Shown here: one piece after another, positions 48,510-56,627 of the stretch
How the letters are laid out: every line of letters starts with the position of its first letter
Position numbering within the stretch: the stretch's first letter is position 1
Assembly (NCBI RefSeq): GCF_009758015.1
Contig: NZ_WSEL01000009.1
Location: 1,227,501-1,291,500 of the forward strand
Reading direction: 5' to 3'
DNA from: Ramlibacter pinisoli
GTDB lineage: Bacteria > Pseudomonadota > Gammaproteobacteria > Burkholderiales > Burkholderiaceae_C
DNA: 64,000 nt
The notes under the pieces: generated by a model
Told to the model about the DNA's origin: nothing
Seen by the model: only the letters and a program-made list of their open reading frames with translations
Databases searched by the model: none
Made by a program: the position numbers and the translations under genes

Positions 48510-50018
48510 ATGACCCTGCGCCCCGTTCGTCCGCTGCTGCTTGTGGTGGCAGCGCTGCTCCTGTCAGCTTGCGCCAGCCGGGTCGTCAATCCCGTGACCG
48601 GCCGCACCGAGCTCTCGGTGATGGACGAGGCCGCCGAGGTCCAGGAGGGCACCAAGGGGCACGAGGAGGTGCTGAAGGAGTACGGCGTCTATGCCAACCC
48701 GCGCCTGCAGGCCTACGTGAACGACCTGGGCCAGAAGCTCGCCGGCCAGTCGCACCGTGCGAACCTGAAATGGACCTTCACGGTGCTCGACAGCCCGGAG
48801 ATCAATGCCTTCGCCCTCCCCGGCGGCTACGTCTACGTGACCCGCGGGATCATGGCCTACCTCGACAGCGAAGCGGAGCTGGCCGGCGTGATGGGCCACG
48901 AGATCGGCCACGTGACCGCGCGGCACGGCGCGCAGCGCGCGACGCGCCAGCAGGCGACCGGCATCGGCGTGCTGGCCGCCAACGTGCTCGGCGCCGTGCT
49001 GGAGGTCGGCGGTGTGAGCGGCGCCAGTTCCCTGGCAAGCCAGGCGTCGCAGGCCGCTGCCGCAGGCTACATCGCGTCCTACAGCCGCGACCAGGAATCG
49101 CAGGCCGACCAGCTGGGGGCCGAATACCTCTCGCGCAACCGCTACGACCCCCAGAACATGATCGACGTGATCCACGTCCTCAAGCGCCAGGAGCAGTTCG
49201 CGGCGGACATGGCCAAGGCCGAAGGCAAGCCGGGCGATTCCGGTGCGAACTGGCTGGCTTCCCATCCGGCCAACGACAAGCGGCTGGCCGACATCCGGGA
49301 GTACGCCGCCCGGTACAAGAGCCAGCAGGGCTATGCCGACGACGGGCGCGCGCGCTACCTGCAGGCCATCGCGGGCATGACCTTCGGCGACAGCGCCGGC
49401 CAGGGGCTGGTGCGCGGGCGCAACTTCTATCACGAGGAGCTGGGCATCGCGCTCACGGCGCCGGCAGGATGGAAGATCCAGAACACGCCCGAGGCGATCG
49501 CGGTGGTCAATGGCACCGGGGACGCGGCACTGGTCGTGCGGATGGTGCCGCCCAAGGCCGGCAGCACGCACGAGGACGTGATCCGCAACGTGCTCAAGCC
49601 CGTCGACGGCCGCTCCGAACGCCGGACGCAGCATGGCCTGGCCGCGACGCACTTCAGCGGCACGGTCCGCACCCAGCAGGGGCAGCCGCGGCCGATCACG
49701 GTCACGCTCGTCACCGGGCCGGGCGACCGCACCTACTGGCTGCAGTCCGCCGCGAAGAGCGATGCCACGCGCCAGCGGGCCCAGGCGGGGCTGGCGGAGA
49801 CCGAAGGATCCTTCCGCGCGATGTCCGCCGCCGACCGCACCGCCGCGACGCCGTGGTCCGTGCAGAGTGTTCCCTTTCCGCGCGGCGGCTTCGGCGAGCT
49901 GGCGAAGTCCTCGCCGCTACCGGCGCAGGCCGCGGAGGCGCAGTTGAAGCTCATGAACGGCGCCTACGGGGGCGGCACCGAGCCGAAGCCGGGCGACGTG
50001 GTCAAGGTGGTGCGCTGA
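48510..50018 (+). CDS. M48-family metalloprotease lipoprotein (BepA/LoiP-like)
   Basis: A 502-residue lipoprotein with leader ending LLLSAC (Cys21). The M48 catalytic motif is MGHEIGHVTARHG near residues 130-142, with the third zinc ligand Glu in ESQADQLGAEYL. The C-terminal 220 residues (from about 290) carry an extra beta-rich region (ELGIALTAPAGWKIQNT) ending in a short conserved tail. GGGAGG precedes the ATG. Such proteases act in the periplasm on outer-membrane protein assembly. It stands alone, 172 bp after the LysR gene. Confidence 0.92.
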   Translation: MTLRPVRPLLLVVAALLLSACASRVVNPVTGRTELSVMDEAAEVQEGTKGHEEVLKEYGVYANPRLQAYVNDLGQKLAGQSHRANLKWTFTVLDSPEINAFALPGGYVYVTRGIMAYLDSEAELAGVMGHEIGHVTARHGAQRATRQQATGIGVLAANVLGAVLEVGGVSGASSLASQASQAAAAGYIASYSRDQESQADQLGAEYLSRNRYDPQNMIDVIHVLKRQEQFAADMAKAEGKPGDSGANWLASHPANDKRLADIREYAARYKSQQGYADDGRARYLQAIAGMTFGDSAGQGLVRGRNFYHEELGIALTAPAGWKIQNTPEAIAVVNGTGDAALVVRMVPPKAGSTHEDVIRNVLKPVDGRSERRTQHGLAATHFSGTVRTQQGQPRPITVTLVTGPGDRTYWLQSAAKSDATRQRAQAGLAETEGSFRAMSAADRTAATPWSVQSVPFPRGGFGELAKSSPLPAQAAEAQLKLMNGAYGGGTEPKPGDVVKVVR

Positions 50019-50030
50019 GCGAAGCCGCTC

Positions 50031-51275
50031 TCAGGCCGTCAGCAGCGCCTCGTACTCCGCCCGGAACTGGTGGACCGAGCTCTCCACCACCGTGACCGCG
50101 CCGTCGATCAGGCCGCAGCGCCCGCTTCCGCGCGCGATCCGGCACAGGTTCTCCAGGGCTTCCATATCCGCGCGCACGCCGCGGCCGGTGTCGATGCGGT
50201 TGAGCAGCCGCATCAGCTGGAAGGTGCCGCCCTTGCACGGCGGGCACTGGCCGCACGATCCCTGCGCGAAGAAGCTGACGTACTCGGCGACCTTGCGCAC
50301 GATGCTCGTGCCCTCCGACACGACGATCATCGCGCCGGTGCCCAGCCGTGATTCCCGCTGCCGCACCGAATCGAAGTCCAGCGCGACGTCGAGGTCGCGC
50401 TTCGTCAGCAGGGTGTTGGATGGCCCGCCGGTGAAGACCGCCTTGAACTCCTTGCCCTGCAGCATCCCCCCGCCATGCTCGAAGACGAGCGACTGCAGGC
50501 TCGTGCCCATCGGCAGTTCGAACAGGCCGGGCCGCAGGACGTCGCCGGACAGCGAATAGAGCTTGGTGCCGGCGGCGCCGCTGATGCCGAGGCCGCGATA
50601 CCACGCTGCGCCGTGGCGCAGGATGCCCGGCACGTGGGCCAGCGTCTCGGTGTTGTTCACGACGGTCGGCGCGCCGTGCACGCCCTGCTGCGCCGGGAAC
50701 GGCGGCTTGCGGCGCGGGAACGGGAAGCTGCCCTCCACGCTCGCGATCACGGCGGTCTCCTCGCCGCCGATGTACAGCCCCGAACTGGGCACGACGCGCA
50801 GCGACACCGCGCCGCCGACCCGCTGCCCGATCGCGGCGAACAGCGGATGGCCCTGCCACTGCTGCACGGCCTGGCCCAGCGCCGCAAGCGCCGCCGGCTG
50901 GTGCGGGTTGACGTACAGCACCACGTGGTTGGCGCGCGTCGCGACCGCCGCGATGAGCGCGCCCTCGATCACCTGGTGCGGCGTGTGTTCGAGGAGGAAG
51001 CGGTCCTTGAAGGTGCCGGGCTCGTCTTCGTTGCCGTTGCAGACGATGTACTTGTCGCCGGGGGGCGCGTCCGCGACCGGCGTCCACTTGCGATGGGTGG
51101 CGAAGCCGGCGCCGCCCATGCCGCGCAGGTCCGCCTGCTCGATCGCGCCGATCACGGCGTCCGGCGCCTGCAGCGCCTTGGCCAGGCCCTCGCCGCCGCC
51201 GTGGGCGAGCCAGGCAGCGAGGGCGGCGCCGACGCGGATCTCGTCGCGCAGCAGGACCTGGTTCAGCTTGTCCAT
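50031..51275 (-). CDS. NuoF-like NADH-binding flavoprotein subunit
   Basis: A 414-residue protein of the complex I 51-kDa family. NAD/FMN motifs: RGMGGAGFATHRKW, CNGNEDEPGTFKDR, SGLYIGGEETAVIASVEG, NNTETLAHVPGIL. The [4Fe-4S] ligands are SCGQCPPCKGG and a later Cys in GRCGLIDG. There is no thioredoxin-like NuoE fusion. It is the third gene of a unit with a NadB/FrdA-like flavoprotein and a ferredoxin-like subunit, and is separated from the former by 7 bp. It probably feeds electrons from NADH, or accepts them into NAD+. Confidence 0.9.
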   Translation of the reverse strand: MDKLNQVLLRDEIRVGAALAAWLAHGGGEGLAKALQAPDAVIGAIEQADLRGMGGAGFATHRKWTPVADAPPGDKYIVCNGNEDEPGTFKDRFLLEHTPHQVIEGALIAAVATRANHVVLYVNPHQPAALAALGQAVQQWQGHPLFAAIGQRVGGAVSLRVVPSSGLYIGGEETAVIASVEGSFPFPRRKPPFPAQQGVHGAPTVVNNTETLAHVPGILRHGAAWYRGLGISGAAGTKLYSLSGDVLRPGLFELPMGTSLQSLVFEHGGGMLQGKEFKAVFTGGPSNTLLTKRDLDVALDFDSVRQRESRLGTGAMIVVSEGTSIVRKVAEYVSFFAQGSCGQCPPCKGGTFQLMRLLNRIDTGRGVRADMEALENLCRIARGSGRCGLIDGAVTVVESSVHQFRAEYEALLTA

Positions 51276-51282
51276 CGTTGCC

Positions 51283-52932
51283 TCACCGCAGGCCGCCGAC
51301 GACGCGCGCATGCGCGCCCGATCCCAGGCCGGCGTCGGCCTGCAGGTCGAAGTGCGCATAGTCGGGGAACAGCAGCGGAGCCCTGGCGTCCAGGGGCAGG
51401 CCGGCAGCCGTCAGCTCGCGTTGCCACGCATGCACGTGGCCGATGCCGGCGCGGATGGCCGGCACGGCACCGTCGCGGCTCGCCGCCTTCGCCCCGGCGC
51501 GCCGGCCCATGCTCAGGATGTCGAGCAGTGCGTTGCCCATCAGCCGGTTGCGCCCGTGGATGCCCCCGGTGACCTCGCCCGCGCAGAACAGGCCGGGCAC
51601 GGCTGTCGCGCCGTGGACGTCGACCTCTGCGCCGCCGTTCTGGTAGTGGAGCGTGGGGTACACCAGGAAGGGCTCCTGCGTCGCGTCGATGCCGCACTTG
51701 TGCGCGAGGTGGCGCACGGTCACCAGGCGTTTCGCCAGGATGCCGGGGTTCTCCCGCTCGAGGGTCGGGATGTCGAGGAGCACCCCGAGCTGGCCGTCGC
51801 GCGCGATGCCGCGTCCCTGTGCGCATTCGCGCAGGATGGCCGAGGCCACGACGTCGCGCGGCTGCAGCTCGTCGATGAAGCGTTCGCCCTCGCCGTTGAG
51901 CAGCTTCGCGCCGGCCGAGCGCGCCGCTTCCGAGATCAGCGCCCCCGCCAGGTGCGGCGGGTGGGCGATGCCGGTGGGGTGGTACTGGAAGGAGTCGAGG
52001 TCGCGCATGCGGGCCCCGAGCCGGTAGGCGAGCACCAGGCCGTCGGCGGTGGCGCCGTAGTGGTTCGAGGTCGGGAACGCATTCAGGTGCAGCCGCCCGG
52101 CCCCGCCGGTGGCGAGCACCACGGCGCGCGCGCGCACCAGCACGAAGCTGCGCCACTCCATGTTGTAGAGGACCGCCCCGGCGCAGCGCCCGCGCTCGTC
52201 CGACAGCAGCTCGACGGCAGCGCAGCGGTTCCACACCTCGATGCCGGGTGCCAGGTCCACGGCCTCGCGCAGCACGCGCATCATCTCCAGCCCCGTGTAG
52301 TCGCGGTAGGACAGGATGCGCGCGGCCGTGGCGCCGCCCGGCTTCTTGCGCAGGAGGTTGCCGCCCATGAGCTGGCCCTCCTCCTGGTCGAACATCATTC
52401 CGAGCCGGATCAGCCAGCGGATGACGTCCGGGCCTTCCATGACCATGCGGGCAACGAGCTCCGGCTCGCCGCGGAAATGGCCGGCACGCAGCGTGTCCTC
52501 GAAGTGCCGCTGCGGGCTGTCGTCGTCGCCGATGGCGGCCTGGATGCCGCCTTCGGCCATTACCGTGTTGCTGTCGCCCAGGCGCAGCTTGGTGGCCAGG
52601 ATCACCCGCGCGCCCTCGCCCGCCGCCGTGAGCGCCGCGGCGCAGCCACCGCCGCCGCCGCCGATGACCAGCACGTCGGTCGTCGTGAGCTGCGCGCCGG
52701 CGATGTCGACGTCGTCGATCAGCGCGTTGGCCTGCAGGTGCCGTGCGAGGTCGGGCTGGCATGGTTCGCCCCGGTTGACGCCCACGGCCAGGGCCACGCG
52801 CGCGCCGGCGCCATGGTCGGGATGCCAGGCGCGCAGGAGTTCGGCGACCGACGCGTCATCGGCGCGCATCCGGGGCTGGCCGCCCACCTGGTACCGGGTG
52901 CGTGCCTCCTCGTAAGGGATGCCGGCAGGCAT
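51283..52932 (-). CDS. FrdA/NadB-like FAD-dependent dehydrogenase
   Basis: A 549-residue flavoprotein of the fumarate reductase / aspartate oxidase group. An extra N-terminal region (about 1-95) precedes the FAD motif VLVIGGGGGGCAAALTAAGEGA. The segment SNTVMAEGGIQAAIGDDDS aligns with the FAD loop but has Asn where SdhA/FrdA have the His that binds flavin covalently. Catalytic motifs are conserved: HPTGI, LISEAARSAGAKLLNGEGERF (Arg), RDVVASAI and HGRNRLMGNALLD. AAGGGGAC precedes the start. It follows the iron-sulfur subunit by 14 bp. Confidence 0.9.
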   Translation of the reverse strand: MPAGIPYEEARTRYQVGGQPRMRADDASVAELLRAWHPDHGAGARVALAVGVNRGEPCQPDLARHLQANALIDDVDIAGAQLTTTDVLVIGGGGGGCAAALTAAGEGARVILATKLRLGDSNTVMAEGGIQAAIGDDDSPQRHFEDTLRAGHFRGEPELVARMVMEGPDVIRWLIRLGMMFDQEEGQLMGGNLLRKKPGGATAARILSYRDYTGLEMMRVLREAVDLAPGIEVWNRCAAVELLSDERGRCAGAVLYNMEWRSFVLVRARAVVLATGGAGRLHLNAFPTSNHYGATADGLVLAYRLGARMRDLDSFQYHPTGIAHPPHLAGALISEAARSAGAKLLNGEGERFIDELQPRDVVASAILRECAQGRGIARDGQLGVLLDIPTLERENPGILAKRLVTVRHLAHKCGIDATQEPFLVYPTLHYQNGGAEVDVHGATAVPGLFCAGEVTGGIHGRNRLMGNALLDILSMGRRAGAKAASRDGAVPAIRAGIGHVHAWQRELTAAGLPLDARAPLLFPDYAHFDLQADAGLGSGAHARVVGGLR

Positions 52933-52946
52933 GGACGTCGTCCCCT

Positions 52947-53585
52947 TCAGGCGGGCGGCCGGGCGCCGGGCGCGTCGAAGTCGATCGTCATCTCGCCGTT
53001 CTCGACCTGCCGCAGGCGCAGCATCAGGTTGGCCGGCCGCAGCGCCTGCGACGCCACGATCCGCCGCACGAACAGGCCGAGGTGGTTGGGGCGGATCGAC
53101 TCGGGGCAGGCCAGCGTGCAGAGGTTGCACATGACGCACTCGTCGAAGACGTGGCTGGCTTCGGCCAGCTTGCCCTCCACGGCGAGGTTCACGCCGCGCT
53201 GCACCTCCAGGTCCTTCGGGCAGGCGCGGTCGCAGCCGCTGCAGTGGCGGCAATGGGGCGCTTCCGGAAACACATCGGTGATGGTGCGCAGCACCTGCCA
53301 GCTGTCGCCGATGTCCTCGAGGTCATACGTGTGGCGGGTGGCTTCGGTGAAGTAGTCGAGGAAGGCGACCTGCATGCCTTCCTGCACCAGGGTCTCGCAG
53401 GCAAGCGCGGTGCGGACCTCCTTCTCGCCGCTGAGCCGGACCATGACGCGACAGGAACCGCAGACGCCCTGGCCCATGCAGCCAACGCCTTCGACCAGCG
53501 TCTCGCCCGCCTGCACGTACGCCTGCAGGATCGAGCAGCCGCCGCGCGCCTCGACTTCGCGTCCTTCGATGGTCAGGTGAAGCAT
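52947..53585 (-). CDS. Iron-sulfur subunit with one [2Fe-2S] and two [4Fe-4S] motifs
   Basis: A 212-residue subunit of the FrdB type. The N-terminal plant-type ferredoxin domain has CMGQGVCGSC and a later Cys (LACET). The C-terminal part has CRHCSGCDRACP and CVMCNLCTLACP, both complete CxxCxxCxxxCP motifs, whereas FrdB/SdhB have a [3Fe-4S] site at the second. There is no quinone-site signature and no membrane anchor genes nearby. It is the first gene of the unit and divergent from the DASS transporter (87-bp gap). Start 53585 (ATG after GGGAAG) was preferred to 53600. Confidence 0.88.
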   Translation of the reverse strand: MLHLTIEGREVEARGGCSILQAYVQAGETLVEGVGCMGQGVCGSCRVMVRLSGEKEVRTALACETLVQEGMQVAFLDYFTEATRHTYDLEDIGDSWQVLRTITDVFPEAPHCRHCSGCDRACPKDLEVQRGVNLAVEGKLAEASHVFDECVMCNLCTLACPESIRPNHLGLFVRRIVASQALRPANLMLRLRQVENGEMTIDFDAPGARPPA

Positions 53586-53672
53586 CTTCCCTTCCCCCAT
53601 GCGGGGCACCACAATGGCGAGCCGCAGTCGGGCTGTCAAGCCTCGTGACCGGTGGAAACCTTCGGGGGTCGC

Positions 53673-55127
53673 ATGAACATCTCATGGAGGGCGCTCGCGC
53701 CCGTCGTCGTGGCGATCGTCATCGCCGTGATCCCGGCGCCCGACGGCCTGGGCCAGCACGCCTGGCTCTACTTCGCGATCTTTGCCGGCGTCGTCGTCGG
53801 CCTGATGCTGGAGCCCTTGCCCGGGGCCGCCATCGGACTCATCGGCGTGACGGTCGTGGCGTTGCTGTCCGAATGGGTTTTCTTCAGTCCGGCTCAGCTG
53901 GCAGCCCCGGGCTTCCGTCCCGCGAACGCAGCCATCAACTGGGCCCTGGACGGCTTCTCGAACAGCACCGTGTGGCTGATCTTCGGCGCGTTCATGTTCG
54001 CCCTGGGCTACGAGAGGACCGGCCTGGGCCGGCGCATCGCACTGCTGCTGGTGCGCGCCATGGGTCGCAGGACGCTCACCCTGGGCTACGCGGTGATGGT
54101 GGCCGACACGGTGCTCGCGCCCTTCACGCCCTCCAACACGGCCCGCAGCGGTGGAACGATCTTCCCGGTGATCCGCAACCTGCCGCCGCTGTACGACTCC
54201 CTCCCCAACGATCCCTCGGCGCGGCGCATCGGTTCCTACCTCATGTGGACTGCGATCGCCACGACCTGCGTGACCAGCTCCATGTTCCTCACCGCGCTCG
54301 CGCCCAACCTGCTCGCGGCCGAGATCATCCGCAAGACGGCCGGCGTCGACCTGGGCTGGATGCAGTGGTTCCTGGCCTTCGCGCCGACGGGCATCGTGCT
54401 GCTGCTGGCGGTGCCGCTGCTCGCCTATTTTCTCTATCCGCCCGAAGTGAAGGAAGGCAGCGAGGTGCCGGCCTGGGCCGCGCAGCAGCTGCGGGAGATG
54501 GGTCCGCTCACGCGCCAGGAAATGCTGCTGGGGGTGCTCGTGCTCGTCGCCCTGGCGCTGTGGATCTTCGCCGACGACTACGTCAACGCCACGACGGCGG
54601 CGCTCCTGGTGATCTGCCTGATGCTGGTCACGGGCATCGTGACCTGGGACGCCATGCTGGCGAACAAGCAGGCCTGGAACACGCTCGCCTGGTTCGCCAC
54701 CCTGATCGCGCTGGCCGACGGCCTCGGCAAGACCGGCTTCGTCAAGTGGTTCGCCGGCATGATGGCGACCCACATGGGCGGTTTCCCGCCGACGACGGCG
54801 GCGATCGTGCTGGTGATCGTCTTCTTCTTCACCCACTACCTGTTCGCCAGCGTCACCGCCCACGCGACCGCGATGCTCCCGGTCATGCTCACCGTGGGCT
54901 CGACCATCCCGGGCATGCCCATGGAGAACTTCGCGCTGGCCCTGGCGCTGACGCTGGGCATCATGGGCATCCTCACGCCCTACGGCACGGGCCCCAGCCC
55001 CATCTACTTCGGCAGCGGCTACCTGCCTGCCGGCGACTACTGGCGGCTGGGCACGATCTTCGGCGTGATCTTCCTTGCCGTGTTCCTGCTGGTGGGGATC
55101 GGCGTGCCGTTGCTGCTGCGGGGCTGA
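53673..55127 (+). CDS. DASS-family dicarboxylate/anion transporter
   Basis: A 484-residue polytopic inner-membrane protein with about 12 hydrophobic segments, of the divalent anion:Na+ symporter (SLC13) family. Signatures are DGFSNSTVWLIFGAFMFALGYE, split at residues 94-115, TPSNTARSGGTIFPV and a second SNxT-like site near TAHATAMLPVMLTVGSTIPG. Such proteins carry 2-oxoglutarate, malate, tartrate, succinate or citrate. GGGGG lies upstream of the ATG at 53673. It is divergent from the three-gene redox unit and probably imports its substrate. Confidence 0.9.
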   Translation: MNISWRALAPVVVAIVIAVIPAPDGLGQHAWLYFAIFAGVVVGLMLEPLPGAAIGLIGVTVVALLSEWVFFSPAQLAAPGFRPANAAINWALDGFSNSTVWLIFGAFMFALGYERTGLGRRIALLLVRAMGRRTLTLGYAVMVADTVLAPFTPSNTARSGGTIFPVIRNLPPLYDSLPNDPSARRIGSYLMWTAIATTCVTSSMFLTALAPNLLAAEIIRKTAGVDLGWMQWFLAFAPTGIVLLLAVPLLAYFLYPPEVKEGSEVPAWAAQQLREMGPLTRQEMLLGVLVLVALALWIFADDYVNATTAALLVICLMLVTGIVTWDAMLANKQAWNTLAWFATLIALADGLGKTGFVKWFAGMMATHMGGFPPTTAAIVLVIVFFFTHYLFASVTAHATAMLPVMLTVGSTIPGMPMENFALALALTLGIMGILTPYGTGPSPIYFGSGYLPAGDYWRLGTIFGVIFLAVFLLVGIGVPLLLRG

Positions 55128-55159
55128 CGCGCGACCAGCCGGCGGTCCACAATGGCGCG

Positions 55160-55510
55160 ATGCCGCGCCGACCCGTCAACCTCCACGCCGCCTACCACGC
55201 CCACGTCTACTTCGACGCCGACACCGTCGAGCAGGCGCGCGCCTTGTGCGAGGAGGCCGGCCGGCTGTTCAAGGTGGCGGTGGGACGGGTGCACGAGCGA
55301 CCGGTGGGCCCCCATCCGCGCTGGAGCTGCCAGCTGGCGTTCGCGGCGACGGAGTTCGATCGCATCGTGCCGTGGCTGGACGAGCACCGCGCAGGCCTCG
55401 ACGTGTTCGTGCATGGCCTGAGCGGCAACGCGCTGAAGGACCACACGGAGTACGCCTACTGGCTCGGCAACGAGTGGCCCCTCGACCTGCGGCAGTTCCA
55501 GGAGTCCTGA
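55160..55510 (+). CDS. DOPA 4,5-dioxygenase-family protein
   Basis: A 116-residue protein: YHAHVYFDADTVEQARAL, VGPHPRWSCQLAFAATEFDRIVPWL and HTEYAYWLGNEWPLDL are the hallmarks of the small DOPA 4,5-dioxygenase family, which has several conserved histidines (HAH, PHP, HTE). Fungal and plant relatives open the DOPA ring; in bacteria the true catechol is usually unknown. It begins 32 bp after the transporter gene and may be read with it. Confidence 0.85.
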   Translation: MPRRPVNLHAAYHAHVYFDADTVEQARALCEEAGRLFKVAVGRVHERPVGPHPRWSCQLAFAATEFDRIVPWLDEHRAGLDVFVHGLSGNALKDHTEYAYWLGNEWPLDLRQFQES

Positions 55511-55550
55511 CGTCGCAAGGCTCCGGCGCGAGCACATCCGGGAGCTTCCC

Positions 55551-55994
55551 ATGGACGACCAGGTCATCGCGATCACGCTGTACATCCGGGCGACGGCGGC
55601 CGAGGTCTGGCGCGCCCTGACGGACCCGGACGTCACGCAGAGCTACTGGGGCCGCACCAGGATCGAGTCCGACTGGACGACCGGCTCGACGATCCGGTAC
55701 CGGCGCGATGGCGACGTCGTGGACGAACACGTGGTGCTGGAAGTGGATCCGCCGCGCAGGCTGGTCCACACCTTCCATCCCCTGTTCGGTGAGTTCGGCG
55801 ACGAACCGCCCTCGCGCGTGCAGATCGACCTGGAGCAGGCCGGCGAGGTCACCCGGCTCGCACTCCGCCACGACGGCTTCCCGCCGGCCAGCAAGGTGTT
55901 CACGGCGTGTTCCGGCGGCTGGCCGCTCATCCTGAGCAGCCTGAAAACCCTGCTCGAGACCGGCAGCCCCTTGCCCGAACCGGCAGGGGCCTAG
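55551..55994 (+). CDS. SRPBCC/AHSA1-like ligand-binding protein
   Basis: A 147-residue START/SRPBCC-fold protein related to the Aha1 C-terminal domain: ITLYIRATAAEVWRALTDPDVTQSYWGRT at the start, and LFGEFGDEPPSRVQIDL plus SGGWPLILSSLKTLLETG at the end. It has no signal peptide. It binds some hydrophobic ligand or acts as a stress-related protein; specificity unknown. It follows the DOPA dioxygenase-like gene by 40 bp and is the last gene before a repeat block. Confidence 0.82.
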   Translation: MDDQVIAITLYIRATAAEVWRALTDPDVTQSYWGRTRIESDWTTGSTIRYRRDGDVVDEHVVLEVDPPRRLVHTFHPLFGEFGDEPPSRVQIDLEQAGEVTRLALRHDGFPPASKVFTACSGGWPLILSSLKTLLETGSPLPEPAGA

Positions 55995-56029
55995 TCCTGC
56001 GCCCCGAATCATCCTCCGCCCCGAATCGC

Positions 56030-56316
56030 GTCATTGCGGGCTTGACCCGCAATCCATCTCCTGCCCACGGTTCCGGGTACAGCCTCGTTCCGGAGATGCA
56101 TGCCGGGTCAAGCCCGGCATGACGACCTTCGGGGTCGAGGCAAGCATGTCCCCCGTCATTGCGGGCTCGACCCGCAATCCATCTCCTGCCCACGGTTCCG
56201 GGTACAGCCTCGTTCCGGCGATGGATGCCGGGTCAAGCCCGGCATGACGACTTTCGGGGTCGAGGCAAGCATGTCCCCCGTCATTGCGGGCTCGACCCGC
56301 AATCCATCTCCTGCCC
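56030..56316. repeat. Tandem 125-bp repeat with REP-like palindromes (2.3 copies)
   Basis: Units begin at 56030, 56155 and 56280 (exact 125-bp spacing); the third is truncated after about 37 bp. Each unit has an ATTGCGGG/CCCGCAAT palindrome, a spacer of about 43 bp and an ATGCCGGG/CCCGGCAT palindrome, then a 30-bp tail. The two full units differ at only a few positions, which implies recent duplication. No gene lies in 55995-56334. Confidence 0.88.
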
Positions 56317-56334
56317 CTGGTCCTGGATGCAGCG

Positions 56335-56529
56335 TCAGCGAGAAGGGTCCAACTGCAGCAGTTCCGACATGCGCCGCAGCAGCGGCCGCAACGTCGCCGG
56401 CGGGACCAGGATCAACGTCGAGCGCCCGCAGATCGTGCAGTGCACCCTCGCCGTGCACGGGATCGGCAGTTGCCACCAGGCCTTGGGGACCTGGATGGAT
56501 CGGAATCCGCCACAGCGACTGCATTGCAT
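56335..56529 (-). CDS. Small zinc-ribbon-like protein (64 aa)
   Basis: A 64-residue protein with two CxxC knuckles: QCSRCGG at the start and HCTICGRS near residues 30-37, about 24 residues apart, a pattern typical of a structural zinc ribbon. The rest is basic and hydrophobic. AGGAG lies eight bases before the ATG. Its end lies just beyond the 125-bp repeats. No family was recognised; RNA or DNA binding is possible. Confidence 0.6.
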   Translation of the reverse strand: MQCSRCGGFRSIQVPKAWWQLPIPCTARVHCTICGRSTLILVPPATLRPLLRRMSELLQLDPSR

Positions 56530-56627
56530 GTTCGGCTCCTGCGTTCGGCCGGAGTATGGGTTGCAGGCAGGAGCGCGGGGACCGGCCCTGGTCCGATGGA
56601 GCTAGCGCGCTGGCGAGGGGCGTGGAA

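Noticed and set aside
50031..53585. Standard succinate dehydrogenase or complex I genes
   Set aside because: No membrane anchors, no covalent-FAD His, no [3Fe-4S] motif, and only a NuoF-like subunit of complex I is present.
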